From Monodelphis domestica (taxonomy: Eukaryota; Chordata; Mammalia; Didelphimorphia; Didelphidae): a stretch of 64,000 nucleotides of DNA. The notes below the pieces were generated by a model. The model worked only from the letters and a program-made list of their open reading frames with translations. It was not told where the DNA came from and ran no database searches. Below, piece after piece: positions 33,204 to 45,356 of the stretch (the first letter of the stretch is position 1; each line of letters opens with the position of its first letter). Both the position numbers and the translations under genes were made by a program. The DNA lies in NCBI RefSeq assembly GCF_027887165.1, contig NC_077228.1:422423207-422487206 (forward strand), written 5' to 3'.

Positions 33204-34640
33204 GATGTAAGGTCCTGACAATGTCATACATGATTACTGTGAAGTCAAAAGGGATTAGGAAAAAAACCCTTTGTCTTATTATAACTTCTAAGATACACAT
33301 ATGAAAAAAAGTTTTTAAATGTGACTTCAGTAGTTTGGGATAGAAATTGAAAAATGACATAAATATTTAAGATTTAAATGATCTTGTGAAATAGGTTGGA
33401 TCATGCCTCATTTCTATGTGAACAGTTTGATGTGTTTTAAAGGGGCAGGAAAAGTCTTTTCCTTATTAAAAACTGGAAATTATGAGTACAAAGAAGCATT
33501 GAATGCTGTAGGTTATTGTGGTCCCTCAGCTCATTTGCATGTAGCTGTTTTAAGAGTTAAAAGGTTTTAAGAGTTAAAAGAGTTAAAACAATTTTAAAAG
33601 AAATCATTTAGATATTTAGAGACTGGGGTGTGATTTTTAAAGAACTTTCAATTTCACAGGCAAGATTAACTATCATGAGGAGGCTTTGATTTAAACTATT
33701 AAAGATTATGGAAGATGGATAGGGTAAGTGAAGGCTGAAGAAACAGCAAAGGGTCAGAATGATGGTTTGGTCTGAGATTTTGAAGAAACCAGCAATGGGA
33801 GGTGGCATAGAGGCTTTGATTGCTAGTTCCTAATGTGCAGAATAAATATCCCAGTTACTACCCTTCAGTTCCATCTAGATGAAGTCTCTCAAAAGTTCCT
33901 ATTGCTGTTTTCTGTCCCACTCTAGGTTGGGGGAGGGGGAGGCAGTTTTTGTATGTGCTTTACTATTAATGAAACTTAATTAGATGACATAGAATCCTGG
34001 TTAGTGAAGCAAGCTAGGCTCAGAGAGTAAACCTTTGCTGTTTTCTTCCAGCCCTGCCTTGATCAGACAATTCAGCATCTTAACTTGTCTATGGTGTCCA
34101 CAGATTGCTGACTTAAAGAGTTTTGTAGTACTGGGGTTTGAAGTGAATTACTATTCAAATTAAGAGGTAATACTTTCTGAATGTCCCTTTAAGAGTGACT
34201 GTAAGATAAAAGAACTTGTAAATGCTCTGTCAGTTTGAGTATAAAAGAAAAGATTTACCCAGCTGGAATGTGGTGAGGATCAGCAGATAAACAGTTAGCA
34301 GAGAAGCAGTTTATGAGATACAGCTATTCCTGAATGGACCATTGACTTCAAAATCTGCATCAAAGTCATACTTGTGAGCGCATGAGTTTTCCCTCCCTTC
34401 ATATGCTTCTCTGCCAGGTAAATATGTAACTATGTGTTCACTCTTCCCTACAGGTACTGACTACAATGATGAGAGAGTGTTCTAAGTTGTATTGAGATTG
34501 TTCTGATCTTTTTTATGTGAGTACCTATATTATTTTTTTTGCCTAATCATTAAGTTAATGGTTATGTTTACTGTATTAAGAATATCTTCATTATAAGTAG
34601 GTGGTTTTGTGAATAGAAATCCATTAGTGGATGCTGAAGA
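33204..34640. other. Unassigned stretch, promoter-like region at 34.24 kb
   Basis: No gene seen. GAGTATAAAAGAAAAG at 34236-34251 looks like a TATA box. Downstream are GCCAG|GTAAAT near 34415 and CCCTACAG|GTACTG near 34450, splice-like. This could be an LTR 5' leader or chance. Confidence 0.3.
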
Positions 34641-34644
34641 TGAA

Positions 34645-34790
34645 AGAATGGTGGCAAATAAACATTTATTAAGTTGTCCTCTGCACTATGCTAAGCCCTG
34701 GGAATATAAATATAAAACCAAACACTTCCTCTCTCAAGGAGCTTACACTCCAGTGGAGGAAGATGACACACAAAGAAAGTTGAAAAGAAG
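34645..34790 (-). repeat. L3/MIR3-like fragment, antisense
   Basis: AATAAACATTTATTAAGTTG, CACTATGCTAAGCCCTGGGA and CTCTCAAGGAGCTTACACTC match the ancient repeat. An 81-codon plus-strand ORF over it is incidental. Confidence 0.6.
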
Positions 34791-35785
34791 GGGAGGAGGC
34801 CCTCAACTTGAGTGTATGGTGGAAAAGTTAATCAGAGAAGTCCTAAAATCCTAAAATAGTAAAGCCAAATGAAAACTGAGGAGGTGTCAGAGTTGAATTC
34901 TCTCCTTAAATGGAAGTTTGGAATTCAGGGTCCAATCTTCCAATCTGTGAAGCAGAGGGTAGTGATGAGGTGAAGTACCAAGCTTGATGAGATCTTTCAG
35001 GATAAAGTATAATCACTTCTGCTATAACATGACATACAAATTTCTAAAAAGCACAGCACTAGGCAAAATTGCATAATAAAAATCACAGAGCTTTTGGAGA
35101 TGGGTTTGGGAGCATAACACTCAAAACTTTGTCAGCAACTCATAAAAAAAGAGATTAGAACCTAATAAAATGGTGCACAGTTTTATGCATATTAATTGAT
35201 TAAAATACATAAATACTACAATAAAGAATGACTTCTTCTGCTGTTCTGTGCCCCAGGGTGCACAAGTATGTATAATAGGTAGTCCAGAGCTATGGCTGTG
35301 AGGCTAGGACCAATACCAACCAGCCCTTCTCTTTTAACAGCTCCTACTATACCACAAGATATACAATAAATATAGTACGTTACGTTGATAAAGACCTGAA
35401 GTTTGCTTGTGGAAGTGGGCATCAGAAGGCTTATAGCTTGTGAGTTATTATGAAGTGATGTAATTTTCTATATTCTCATTATTTCTTGAGGAAGCTCAAA
35501 AATTTCCCCAATATATCAGTCTATTTGGAGAAAATTTACCTTTTCAAAACATTAGTTATGACAGAACTGACTGTATAACTATATAATAGTTATTACACTA
35601 AGACCATGTGAGAATAGCCAACCCAGAGTCAGAAGGTAACCACATGCCTGTGTGAGAGGTATGAGGCCCCGTACCTCCATTTACCCAACTATCATATAGA
35701 CATGTAACCCAAAGTCAATGGCAAGAAGAAATTGTCCATATATAACAGCAGTGACAGGGTTTGTTTGTTTGTGTGTTTGTTTGTA
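34791..35785. other. Unassigned stretch
   Basis: No recognisable gene, RNA or repeat. The minus-strand ORF at 35216-35422 is rich in Ile/Val/Gly/Tyr but has no upstream context or family I know. Confidence 0.35.
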
Positions 35786-36595
35786 GTAGCAAAGGCCTGG
35801 CAATGAAGTAGATGTCCATTAATTGAAGAATCAACCAAATTGAGTTCTATAAATAATAAATATTACTATCCCGGAGAAAATGATGACTATAAAGAATTCA
35901 GAGAAGCATGAGAACTAGAGGAAAAGGATGAGACATACAGTTTCACAAGTGACCAATATGTTAATGTATTTTGCATGACTCTATTTGTTACAGAAGATTT
36001 TGGGGGGTAGGGAAGGAAGTGAGGAGGAAGAATGAAGGATAGTGATAGTGATAATGATACAAAAAAAGGAAGAATAGAAAAGAGCATTGTTGAATCATGT
36101 TATAAACAGATAAGAGAGGGGCAGCAAGATAGAACAGTGGCTAGAGGGAGATCTGGAGTTAGGAGAACTTGGGTTCAAATCTGACTTCAGATACTTCCTA
36201 GCTGTATGACTCTGGGCAAGTCTTAATCCCAATTACTATCCCTTAGTGCTCCTCTGCCTTAGAATCAATTCTTAGTATGATTCTAAAGAGAAGGCAAGAG
36301 TTTAAAAGGGGGAAAAACAAAAAAGAGAGATCTTCAGAAAGGGACACAGACATGTAAGGCAATGTTGGAACTACTATGTTAAATTTTAATTACAAGGAAA
36401 AAACAACTGATATGAAGTAAAGATACAAAGTTTCACATGCAATGCTCTTTATTTTCTTTGTACATGGAAATGTTCATGTTTATTGCTGTTTTTCAAGGTC
36501 ATCAAAATAAAATAGGAAATAATTTAAACTGAGGAGCCTAAGAAGATTTGTACAAATTGATTCAAAGTGGAGTAATCAGAACCAGAAGAACAATA
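35786..36595 (+). mobile_element. Old L1 3' region, twice interrupted
   Basis: AGCAAAGGCCTGGCAATGAAG, ATGTCCATTAATTGAAG and AAGCATGAGAACTAGAGG (35790-36110) are an old L1 3' end. A SINE follows. L1-like text returns at 36505-36595 (AAAGTGGAGTAATCAGAACC, AGAAGAACAATATA), then a DNA transposon. It resumes at 36970 (CACAATGGTTACC). Confidence 0.6.
36115..36335 (+). mobile_element. Marsupial SINE inserted in old L1
   Basis: GGGGCAGCAAGATAGAACAG, GGGTTCAAATCTGACTTC, TATGACTCTGGGCAAGTC and GTATGATTCTAAAGAGAAGG, then an A-rich tail near 36310-36330. Confidence 0.8.
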
Positions 36596-36969
36596 TACAG
36601 ATATCCCTTCCACCTTTCATATCATAGGGGTTAGGGCATGGCCCCTCCATTCCACCAGCATTCTGGGAAATCATGCAAAATTTTTTTTGTTTTCATGTTT
36701 TTCTTTAATATTTTACCTATTTTAACCTAAAAAAAGAAATTGTGTATATTTATGGTATTAACAGATGAGATACATTGATATTATACAATACTATGCATAT
36801 ACATTTTATGTTTTGTAAGTTTGTAAACTTTTTCTGTGGCATCTGCTGGCCTTCTCATATTGTCTACAGCATCCACAAAATTCCCCCAGAATTCCCTTTT
36901 AATTTATGTTGATCTGAGATATATTAAAGCTGTGATGGGGAAAGTCATGGTGTAGAAGGGATACCTGTA
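36596..36969. mobile_element. Nonautonomous Tigger/mariner-like transposon
   Basis: The element (36598-36967, 370 bp) has terminal inverted repeats CAGATATCCCTTCCACC and, on the complement of the right end, CAGGTATCCCTTCTACACC. It sits between TA dinucleotides (36596-36597, 36968-36969). Removing it with one TA rejoins ACAATATACACAATGG, the expected L1 text. No transposase frame is present. Confidence 0.88.
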
Positions 36970-37965
36970 CACAATGGTTACCAAAAAAGAGGTACAAAAC
37001 TCTGTGTAATTACAATAACATTGCTGAGAAAATGCATCTCTCTCCTCCTTGGAAAAATGGGAGCCATGAGTGTGTAATATTGCAGATGCTTCAAACAAAA
37101 CCCATATGTTATTTGGTTTGCTAAACTGCTCTTTTTCTTTTCCAATCTTTGTCACAAAAAAAATGGCCTCCTAGGCAGGACAAGGGAGAGAGTTATATTT
37201 GGAAATGGAGATGATGTAGAAACAAATGGTATCCATAAAAACAGGATAAAGAAAAGAAATACAAAACAAAGTAAAGACCAGAGGGTTTTTATCTTTCGAG
37301 ATTATGTTAGTTTGCTTTGTTCATTAAGCTTCATAAAGAAATTGTGGGAGTTATTTTACTTCAAGTCTCATTTGTGGTTAACATACCATCAACAACTCCT
37401 TAAGGAAAATGTTTTTTAATTCTTTGAGTAATCTTCAGGATCAAAGATAAAGCAGGGTTCCAAATTTTAAGTCTTCAAAATGCATGGTAAGTGAATTTAT
37501 TGTTTTCTCCTGAGTATCACACCCACTGGGTTAGTCACAAAAAGCTATATTAAGGATGTTGTTCACATTTTTTCAACACCAGCAAGTCATTGGCCCCACC
37601 CAGTTCAACCTCAGTATTCAATCCAACTGCAAACTTCTATTACATAGAGAATTTTAGAAAATTTTCTAATGGCTTAGAAACTATGTAAGATAAGATCGAG
37701 CTGAAAAATCGAAATAGATCCATGATCTCATCCTCTTGGAAGGGTCTCATCCAATGATGCAGCTCACTACCCACTCACGTCTAACCATTCTATGGAACTT
37801 TTTTCCATGTCCTCTCATTGGTTCACCACAAGATATTTATCTAAAGCAATGGAGGCCTTCCTCAATTTTTCCTGACATCTCAAAGATAGCATTTGAGCAC
37901 TAGAACTGTCTAACTGGCCTCCAGTTGACTAAAAATCAATCCCTCTTCCCTTCTTATCACATACT
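36970..37965. other. Mostly unassigned stretch
   Basis: The first ~60 bases belong to the old L1 described upstream. Bases 37738-37960 may be a worn repeat (GAACTTTTTTCCATGTCC). No gene seen. Confidence 0.35.
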
Positions 37966-37969
37966 TAAC

Positions 37970-38225
37970 ATTATGCATGGGAATAAGCATTTACGTAGCA
38001 TCAACTATGTTCTTGTGTTCTAGGCACTATGCTAAGCACTTGGAACAACAAATAGTATCTCATTTGTTCCTCACAACAGTATAAAGCAGGGGATAGTATC
38101 ATTCCCAATTTTATAATTGATGAAACTGAGGTTAAATGACTTGTCCAAAGTCACACAACTAGTAAGTCTTTGGTTTTCCTGACTTGAGGCCCAATGCTCT
38201 ATCCACTGTGTCACCAGCTGCCTCT
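37970..38225 (-). repeat. MIR/L3-like SINE, antisense
   Basis: TCTAGGCACTATGCTAAGC, CTCATTTGTTCCTCACAACAG, TGATGAAACTGAGGTTAAATG and TCCACTGTGTCACCAGCTGCC form a nearly complete antisense ancient SINE. Confidence 0.7.
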
Positions 38226-38284
38226 GATAGAGGTAGTTTATTCTCATACAGTGAATACTCAGAAAAGAGGCAATCAATTAGTAT

Positions 38285-38395
38285 GGTGTAGTGGTTAAGA
38301 GGGCTAGTCTTGGAATCAGGAAGAGTGAGGTTCAAGTCTTGCCTCAGTGACTATGTATAACCTCTTTGTGCCCTAGGAAACTCCCTAACACTCAA
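38285..38395 (+). repeat. MIR-like fragment, sense
   Basis: TATGGTGTAGTGGTTAAGAG, CTTGGAATCAGGAAGAGTG and TTCAAGTCTTGCCTCAGTG match a sense MIR 5' half. Confidence 0.65.
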
Positions 38396-38489
38396 AATTA
38401 CAAATGGACTGAAACTTCAGTGGAGCAGATCCTAGAGTTCTCTGTACCACTGAAATCACAGGTCCAGACTGCTACCTTTCCCACCACCA

Positions 38490-38605
38490 AGAGAGAAAAA
38501 GCAAAGAGACAGAGAAAGAGAAAGAGAAAGAGATGGAGACACAGATAGACAGAGGCAGAGAAAGAGAGAAACACAGAACCAAAGAGAAAAAGATGGGAAA
38601 AAAGA
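38490..38605. repeat. GA-rich low-complexity tract
   Basis: An impure (GAGAAA)n run. The Lys/Arg-rich plus ORF and the Ser/Leu/Phe-rich minus ORFs here come from it. Confidence 0.8.
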
Positions 38606-38669
38606 AAAAAATTCAAAGGAAGTTTTACTTTGATTCAATGAAATGCTTGATTTCATCAGTTCATCATAG

Positions 38670-38860
38670 GCAATTGAGGAACAAAAGATAATTCTAGAGT
38701 GAGAAGGGACTTTAGATGCTATTTAGTATAATACCCTTATTCACAAATGAGGAAAAGCAGAGCTCAGGGAAAGTAAGTGACATGCCCAAGGTCACAAAGC
38801 TCATATGGAATTTTAATTCAAATCCTTTAACCCCAGAGTTCATGTTTTTTCCATGACCAC
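38670..38860 (-). repeat. MIR-like SINE, antisense
   Basis: GAGTGAGAAGGGACTTTAGATG, GGGAAAGTAAGTGACATGCCC and ATGACCACATCACC give the antisense order. Confidence 0.6.
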
Positions 38861-39019
38861 ATCACCACTTAAAAGGGTCCATGAACTCAAAATGAAATTT
38901 TAAGTGGTATAATTGGATGAAATGTGTTCAGAGATAATCAATTAGTCAATTTCTTTCATGCTAATTTTAGTTCTTCATAAACAGGGGACTCAGACAAAAG
39001 AGAGATATCATTACATAAA

Positions 39020-39465
39020 TATATTCATTCACTCATTCATTAAACTATCACTTATTGAAAGCCCAGTATAAATTAAGTGATGTGCTAAGGTGCTGTTAGA
39101 GAAACAGTCAACCAGTCAGCTAACAAGAATTTATTAAGTACCCAGGGATATAATTAAAAGCAAACAGCAACAAAAATAAAGGCAAGAAATAATTCTTCCT
39201 CTCAAGGAACTCAGTCTAAGATTTATAACATTTATTAATGGTTCTCAATATTTTTGCCTCAAATACCCCTTTCAACAATAATAAAATGTATTGTGAACCC
39301 CCAGGCTAAGAATACACATGTGTATACACATACATGCACATGTAAATATGTATTATACACATGTGTGGTTTAATTCAATAAATATGTTAAACATCTATTC
39401 CATGATAGGAACTCTATGAGCTGGAGAGATAAGACAAAAAAGAAAGAAACAAACAAACAAACAAA
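39020..39465 (-). repeat. L3/MIR3-like fragment, CA/TA and AAAC simple repeats
   Basis: CTAACAAGAATTTATTAAGTACC and CCTCTCAAGGAACTCAGTC mark the ancient repeat (39040-39220). ACACATGTGTATACACATAC (39310-39362) and an AAAC run near 39450 are simple repeats. GGTTCTCAATATTTTTGCC at 39240 may be the end of a worn hAT element. Confidence 0.5.
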
Positions 39466-39759
39466 TCTGATTTCATTCCTGGTCTCTAATATCTTCATGA
39501 TACACATAAAACAAGGTAGCATATAAAATTAATAACTCAACATTTGCAAGGCTCTTTAATGTCTACAAAATAACAATATCCCATGAGTTATGAACTAGAG
39601 CAATTTGGGGAGAAGTCTTCATTGAGAGGCATGTAATGCAGCATGACATTCAAGTCCTCTACCCTCTTCTCCAAGTTCTTTCTTTCTTCTGAGAGCCACC
39701 CAGAGAAATATCCAAGCCAAAGACTGAGGAACTTCCAACTAGGAGCTAGTAAGTGAATA

Positions 39760-40500
39760 ATTCTCACAAAATATGAGGCACTAATTGGAATTGAATTCTT
39801 TATTTAAAGTATGTAGGATGGTTTAGAGTGCAAAGAGGGGCAGAAGACATTTCTTCTCCTTGACCCCACACCTGGAAGGAGTGTTCCTGAATTCAGAGAA
39901 AGAGCTTTAAAAGAAGAAACTTTCTAAGGTCTATCTGTAAGTTACAATTGCTAGGCGATAGGAAAGAAGCAGAACTACTGTAACACATGCTTGCTTTCTT
40001 CGGGCCAGGCCTGCTACACCTCCCCCTCAGGGTTCTCAAGTATTATGAAGGTTTGTGGGTGTCTTTTTTCTTTGCCATAGACCGAAGCTCCCACAGCTGT
40101 GTTTTCCCCACTGTTAAATTTTACAAAAGAATATTTCAAAGACATAGCCAGAACAAACACATAAACATTCCCCCTAGCATCTTGGAGTATAATTTCCTTT
40201 GTACCACTTCTGTTTCCAAGAGGGAGGAGATTGAAGTTAGTTCCATTCCTTTGCAGCATTTGTCCTAAGTTTAGATGTAAAGGTGGCATCTCTATGAAAT
40301 GATACTGGTCTTGTCTTCCACTGGGCTAGGATCCCAAAGGTCCACCCAAAGATTGCTTCTTACTCCTCCAAATATCAATGTTAAACTGAGTATAAAACTC
40401 AGCTGGGGTTCTGACGCTTGGATTCTTGTGGTTCACTCTTCTAACATCTCAATTCTCTCAAGGTAGACTTTTTCTTCTTCACCAGGCACATGAGCAAGAA
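39760..40500 (-). mobile_element. Possible LTR-retroelement fragment, antisense
   Basis: On the minus strand, a purine-rich GGGGGAGGTG (40018-40027) precedes TGTTACAGTAG (39975-39985) and then a ~200-base segment ending in CTTTAAATAAAGAATTC, a polyadenylation-type signal (39796-39812). This is the order of polypurine tract, LTR start and poly(A) signal. The minus frame 40014-40289 is open but I cannot assign it to a retroviral protein. No partner LTR seen. Confidence 0.35.
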
Positions 40501-41044
40501 TCGCTGAGATACCCTAGAAATGAATGAGACAAAGAGACTGTAATGGAAGCTGACAGACCTTTTTGAATGACTCCTTAGCCAAAGAGCCTCCTCTTCAACA
40601 CATAATTAGCTAAATGGAACCAATTAAAGAATGTTCACTTACCATCCACAGCGTGTATCTTCAAGCTATTTTCCTTATACATGAACACAGCTCTCCCAAA
40701 AGCAAGCTTCCCAGGGTCTTTTTAGTTAGAGATATTGTTCTAGACACTTCAAAGCAATATAATACAATCAATACCTTAGTTATTGGGAATTTATTCTGAG
40801 CTCATGTATACCAGATCTCACTGTCTAACCTTCATGTGAAGGTGACTTTGGATAGTCAAAGTGTATATCTGTGCAGCACAAGGTCTAGAATATAGCAGAC
40901 TTTTAATAAACACTCTTTGAATCAAATCAAAGTCATGAATGTATGACTATACATTTATAGGGAAGGGAGGCAGGGTTATTGCCTGTGTGAATATGTAACT
41001 ACCCAAAAGCCTACCTATCTAGAAAGGAGAAATTATTAGAATTG

Positions 41045-41665
41045 AGAGCCATCTGAGGTCACCATCTTCTACTTTCCATCAATGCAAGAATTCCTTCTAC
41101 ACTGTTTCAGACAGAAAGTCACCGAGCTTCTACTTGAACTCTTCAAATGATGGGAAGTTGCCCATCTTGCAAGGGAGCCCATTCTATTTATGGGCAGCTT
41201 TGTTTATTGGAGAATTCTTCTTATATTGAGCCAAAGTCTACTTCCCTGAAACTTTGAACCTTTAGTCCTGCCTCTACACTCTGAAACTACATAAGACAAA
41301 TCTAACATTTCTTCCATCTAGTAGTCCAATCAGATTTTGGAAGTTGCCACTCATATTCTTGTTCTGCCTTCTCTTCTCCAGTCTAATCATCTCCAGCTTC
41401 TTCCACTGTTCCTTATATTAAATCATTTCCAAGGCTTCCACCATTCTAGTTGCCTAGAATCCTTTCTTCCCCCCTCCCCCCCAACCCAAATATAGTACTC
41501 TAGATATGAACCAATCAGGACAAAATATAGTGAGATTATTATCTCCCTTGCTCTGGACACTACTTTTTAAAATGCCTTCTAATATTCCATCAGTTTTTTT
41601 TTAACATTGTAAAACAACATATTTTAAAATGCAGTCTATTTTAGCCATCACAAAAACGATTTCAA
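41045..41665 (-). mobile_element. CR1/L3-clade LINE remnant, antisense
   Basis: GGGAAGTTGCCCATCTTGC, AGGGAGCCCATTCTATT, TCTTCTCCAGTCTAATCATC, ATAGTACTCTAGATATGAACC and TCTCCCTTGCTCTGGACAC keep the order of a CR1-like LINE 3' region, read on the complement. About 600 bp, highly diverged, no frame. Ancient vertebrate-wide family. Confidence 0.6.
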
Positions 41666-41859
41666 CTATCCAGACTTCAATTATGCAGACATCTGATATA
41701 TAACTTGCTCTGCCAAAAGCAGAACAGCCCATACTTTCTTGATTTGCTTTAATGATGATTTTATTCTTCAAACAAAAGAGGCAAAGAGAAATTCTGTTCC
41801 ATTTTTTCACTGAGAGGTATTGGTTGCTGGCATGAAAATGATGGAAATCCTTTATTTGT

Positions 41860-42160
41860 CTTTTAAAACCCTTCATAATCTGCCTCTTTCTTGCCTTTCC
41901 AGACTTACACATTACTCCTTAATGATAATCTGCGATCCAGAGGCACTGACCTCCTTGCTACTTTTCTCATAAAATGTTCCCTCTCACGTCTCCAAACATT
42001 TTCACTCCTATCCTCATGCCTGAAACACTTACCCTCCTCATCTTTGCCTCTTACTTTCCCTGACTTCCTTGAAGTCCCATCTAAAATTCCATCTTCTAAA
42101 AGAAGTTTTTCTAGTCCTCCTCAATCTTAGTGACTTCCCAGACCTAGCAACCAATTTGAT
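41860..42160. mobile_element. L2/L3-like LINE fragment
   Basis: AAAACCCTTCATAATCTGCC, TTCCAGACTTACACATTAC, CTGACTTCCTTGAAGTCCC and ATCTAAAATTCCATCTTC follow a known ancient LINE order. The 79-codon ORF over it is incidental. Confidence 0.55.
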
Positions 42161-42299
42161 CTGGGTTATAAATGTATTATCAAGCAAAACATTTCCATAT
42201 TGTTCATTTATGTAAGAGAATAATCATAAAAAACTGAAACCCCAAACAAAAACAAAACCCCAAAATAAACACCTAAATAAATTAAAGTGAAAAATTGTA

Positions 42300-42950
42300 T
42301 GTTTTATTCTGCATTTGGACTCCAACTTCCTCTGGAGGATAGAAGTCTTTGTCATAAGTCCCTTAGAATTGTCCTGGGTCATTGTATTTCTGAGAGTAGT
42401 TGTCTATCATAGTTGATCATTTCACAATATTGCTATTCTTGTATACAATGTTCTCTGGGTTCTGCTAATTTAATTTTGTAGCAATTCATGTAGGTCTTTC
42501 CTTCTCTTTCTGAAATCATCCTGTTCATCATTTCTTATAGCACAATAATATCCCATCACCATCATAAACCATAATTTGTTTAACCATTTCCCATTTGATG
42601 ACATCTCTTCAATTTCCAATTCTTTGTTACCATGAAAAACAGCTATAAATATTTTTGTACAAATAGGTCCTTTCCATCCCCCCCCCCTTTTTTAATGTCT
42701 TTGGGTTATAAACCTAGTAGTGGTATTACTGGATCATTGTTTTATGGCCCTTTGGGCATAGTTCAAAGTTGATCTCCAGAAAGATTGTATCAGTTTACAA
42801 CTCCACCACCAATGCATTAGTGTCCCAATTTTGCCATATCTTTTCCAACATTTATCACTTTCCTTTATTATCAGATTAGCATGAGGTGGTACCTTGGAAT
42901 TATTTTAATTTGCATTTCTCTCACTTTAAAATCATTTTTGTGGAGAAGAG
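42300..42950 (-). mobile_element. Antisense L1 3' end
   Basis: The complement of the L1 3' UTR and ORF2 end: CAATTCATGTAGGTCTTTCC, GCACAATAATATCCCATCAC, GGGTTATAAACCTAGTAGTG, CAACTCCACCACCAATGCAT, AGCATGAGGTGGTACC. Ends at about 42945 in TTTTTGTGG. A C-run lies at 42678-42688. Confidence 0.8.
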
Positions 42951-44580
42951 GAAGACCCTAAGCTCTATATTCAAGGTTTAACTCCTTTCCCACCTAATAC
43001 CAGTTTCATGATAAAGGGACATAGAGAGTAGCAAAAAGCCCATTAATCCAAATTTTAGCAAAAGAGAAATTAGAGAAAGTACTTGTAGGAGAACTTATAC
43101 CAGATGATACAGAGTGAAGGGGCTTTCCCATTGAGAGCAAGATAATTCAGCTCAACCCAAGAGGGAGAGTCCTGGATCTCACTCAAGGAGAAACTCTTCA
43201 CAATTTCTAGTATAACAAACTAGAAATAGAAATACAATGGACATTGCCATCTCTTCTCACATCTTCCCATAATTTTTTCCTTCATTAAACTGAAGTGAGG
43301 TTGATTTCTTTTCTCTCAAAGCTGAATGCTTAGCTCTCTTGTCTTACCAGTGCCACACTGCCCTTCATGCAGGACATGGCCTTCATCTCCATCAATAAGG
43401 AGAGAATTCTCCAAAGCAATGGGTTTTGGAACAAGGGCTACATATATTTTTATACAGTAGGCAATAAGGAACAACTGAAAGTTTTCTTAAAATATGTATG
43501 ACACTTGTGAAATTAAATATAACATGGGTCTACACAGATATTTTCTGCCTGCTTTCTGCAGAACCATGTGAGAGCCAAGGGGGCTGGCTTCTGAACGTGT
43601 TTTGTTCATTCCTAGGAATTCTCTATTTGGCTAGTAATACAGAAAAACTGAGGACTCAGGAGACCTTTTAAAAGAAACAGCAGCTTCCCACAGAGCTTCT
43701 TGACTTCAGCCTACCAGATAATAGAAGAACTGCTCTTTTCTGCTCTGGTATCTACATGGTCCCATCCAGGTGGTAACTAGTGCTAGAGGACTTTAACCAG
43801 GTTAGCCTGTGCTGACACTGGCTGCCTTCATCCCTTTTTCGTGCTTCCTTTCCCTAAACCAGGAGTGACCTTGTGAATTTTGAAAGGTCTAGATGTCTTT
43901 GATTGTGGTGGAAGCATCTCTCCTGGCACAGTAGCCCAACAGTATCTACTGGCCTGGCAACAGCAGTGGCATCCACCAAAGCAACAGTAGTGATAACAAG
44001 GTAAGTTTATGCACAGGAAAGAGGCTCTTGGGAAGAGGACTGTCCAGCTTGACCTTTTCATCAGGAGTTAGCCAAGCCAAGGTAAAGTATTAAAAAGCAA
44101 CTTAGAAGTTTTTAAAAATGGTTTATGCCTTGCCTTGGTGAGGTTTAATTGTCAGCTATCCTCAAAGATTACAACTATAATTACAAATCATTACTGAATC
44201 CTATTTAAATCCTTTTGTTTATGTGTGCTATGATCCTAGGGCTAGCATTGCATTCTCTATAGGAATAAATTACCTGTCCCATACCTGATTCATATTGTGA
44301 ATTGGATATCATTTTACTTTCCCCTTTGAGGAGACCTAGGCATAAGCCAAAACTTTCCCAGTAAGCATCCTAAAGATGTAAGGTTTAGAATTTGATATTG
44401 AGCCAATGTGAGTGTACCTACTTTCCCTAATTAGAGGCAGGATGCTTGAGCAATTACCCCAGTCCAGGAACCCATTGGCTGGGGAGAGGATAGAGAGGAG
44501 AAGGTTGCCAGCCCCTGTAATCTCAGAGGCATTTCCTTTGTTAGATAACTTTCTGTGTATATGAAGTAATTAGTTGTCAC
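42951..44580. other. Unassigned stretch with a strong splice-donor match
   Basis: ACAAG|GTAAGT at 43996-44006 matches the vertebrate 5' splice consensus. The upstream ~150 bases are GC-richer (CAACAGCAGTGGCATCC). There is no long plus-strand frame leading to it. Nothing else is recognisable. Confidence 0.3.
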
Positions 44581-44584
44581 TTTC

Positions 44585-44765
44585 AAAAAGGCAGCTTGGT
44601 AGAAGAAATGACATTGTACTAGAAGTTAGAAGACCTGGACTTCAGTATTGTCTCTCCCATATACTAGCTCCCTTGTTTTTAGAGTTTTCTGAATCTAGAT
44701 TTCTTTATCCATAAGATGGAGATGTTTGTCTTACAATTTCCTAAATTCTAATACGATAGACAAAT
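44585..44765 (+). repeat. MIR-like SINE, sense
   Basis: CAGCTTGGTAGAAGAAATG, AGTTAGAAGACCTGGACTTC and TTTATCCATAAGATGGAGATG are in MIR order. Confidence 0.6.
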
Positions 44766-45117
44766 TCATATGATTATGTCAGAGATTAAGTGCTAAATAG
44801 CAAAAATGTTATTATTAAAGCAACTTTAAGCTCCACATAGCAAAAATATTACATGAGATCATTATTTAAAACCTTTTTTAAGGGGCCTATGATTTCATTG
44901 GCATAAGGAACTCTCAGTGATATACTCTACCAAAGCAGACTGGCAACTGCTCTCCTCCAAATTACAGTCTCAGAGACTAGGTCACACAGACTCTATCTGT
45001 CAAAGAGAAGTGCCAAACTCTCATGTCTTTGTCTCCAGTGGTGGTTCTCAATTCACCTCCTTCTCTCATAGCCCCTCGAGTCAATAACTTAAGTTTGTAA
45101 TAACTACAAATAAGCAA

Positions 45118-45356
45118 CTTTTTGAGTTCTAGTAGTGTCCAATTCTTTCTGATGTCATTCAAGATTTTCTTGGCAGAGTTATCGAAGTGGTTGACTATTT
45201 CCTTCTCCAGATCATTTTAGAGATGAGGAAACTAGGACAAACAGGGTTAAATGACTTGTCTAGTGTCACACAGATAATAAGTGTCTAAGACCAGAACTCA
45301 GCTCTTCATGACTCCAGGCCTGTTATTCTATCTATTGCACCATTTAGCTGCCCAAT
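45118..45356 (-). mobile_element. Marsupial tRNA-derived SINE, antisense
   Basis: AGTAGTGTCCAATTCTTTC, TTTTCTTGGCAGAGTTATC, GATGAGGAAACTAGGACAAAC, ATTGCACCATTTAGCTGCCC. Full length. Confidence 0.85.

Noticed and set aside
35216..35422. 68-codon minus-strand ORF with a hydrophobic profile
   Set aside because: No known family, no start context, no neighbouring exon; chance is enough.
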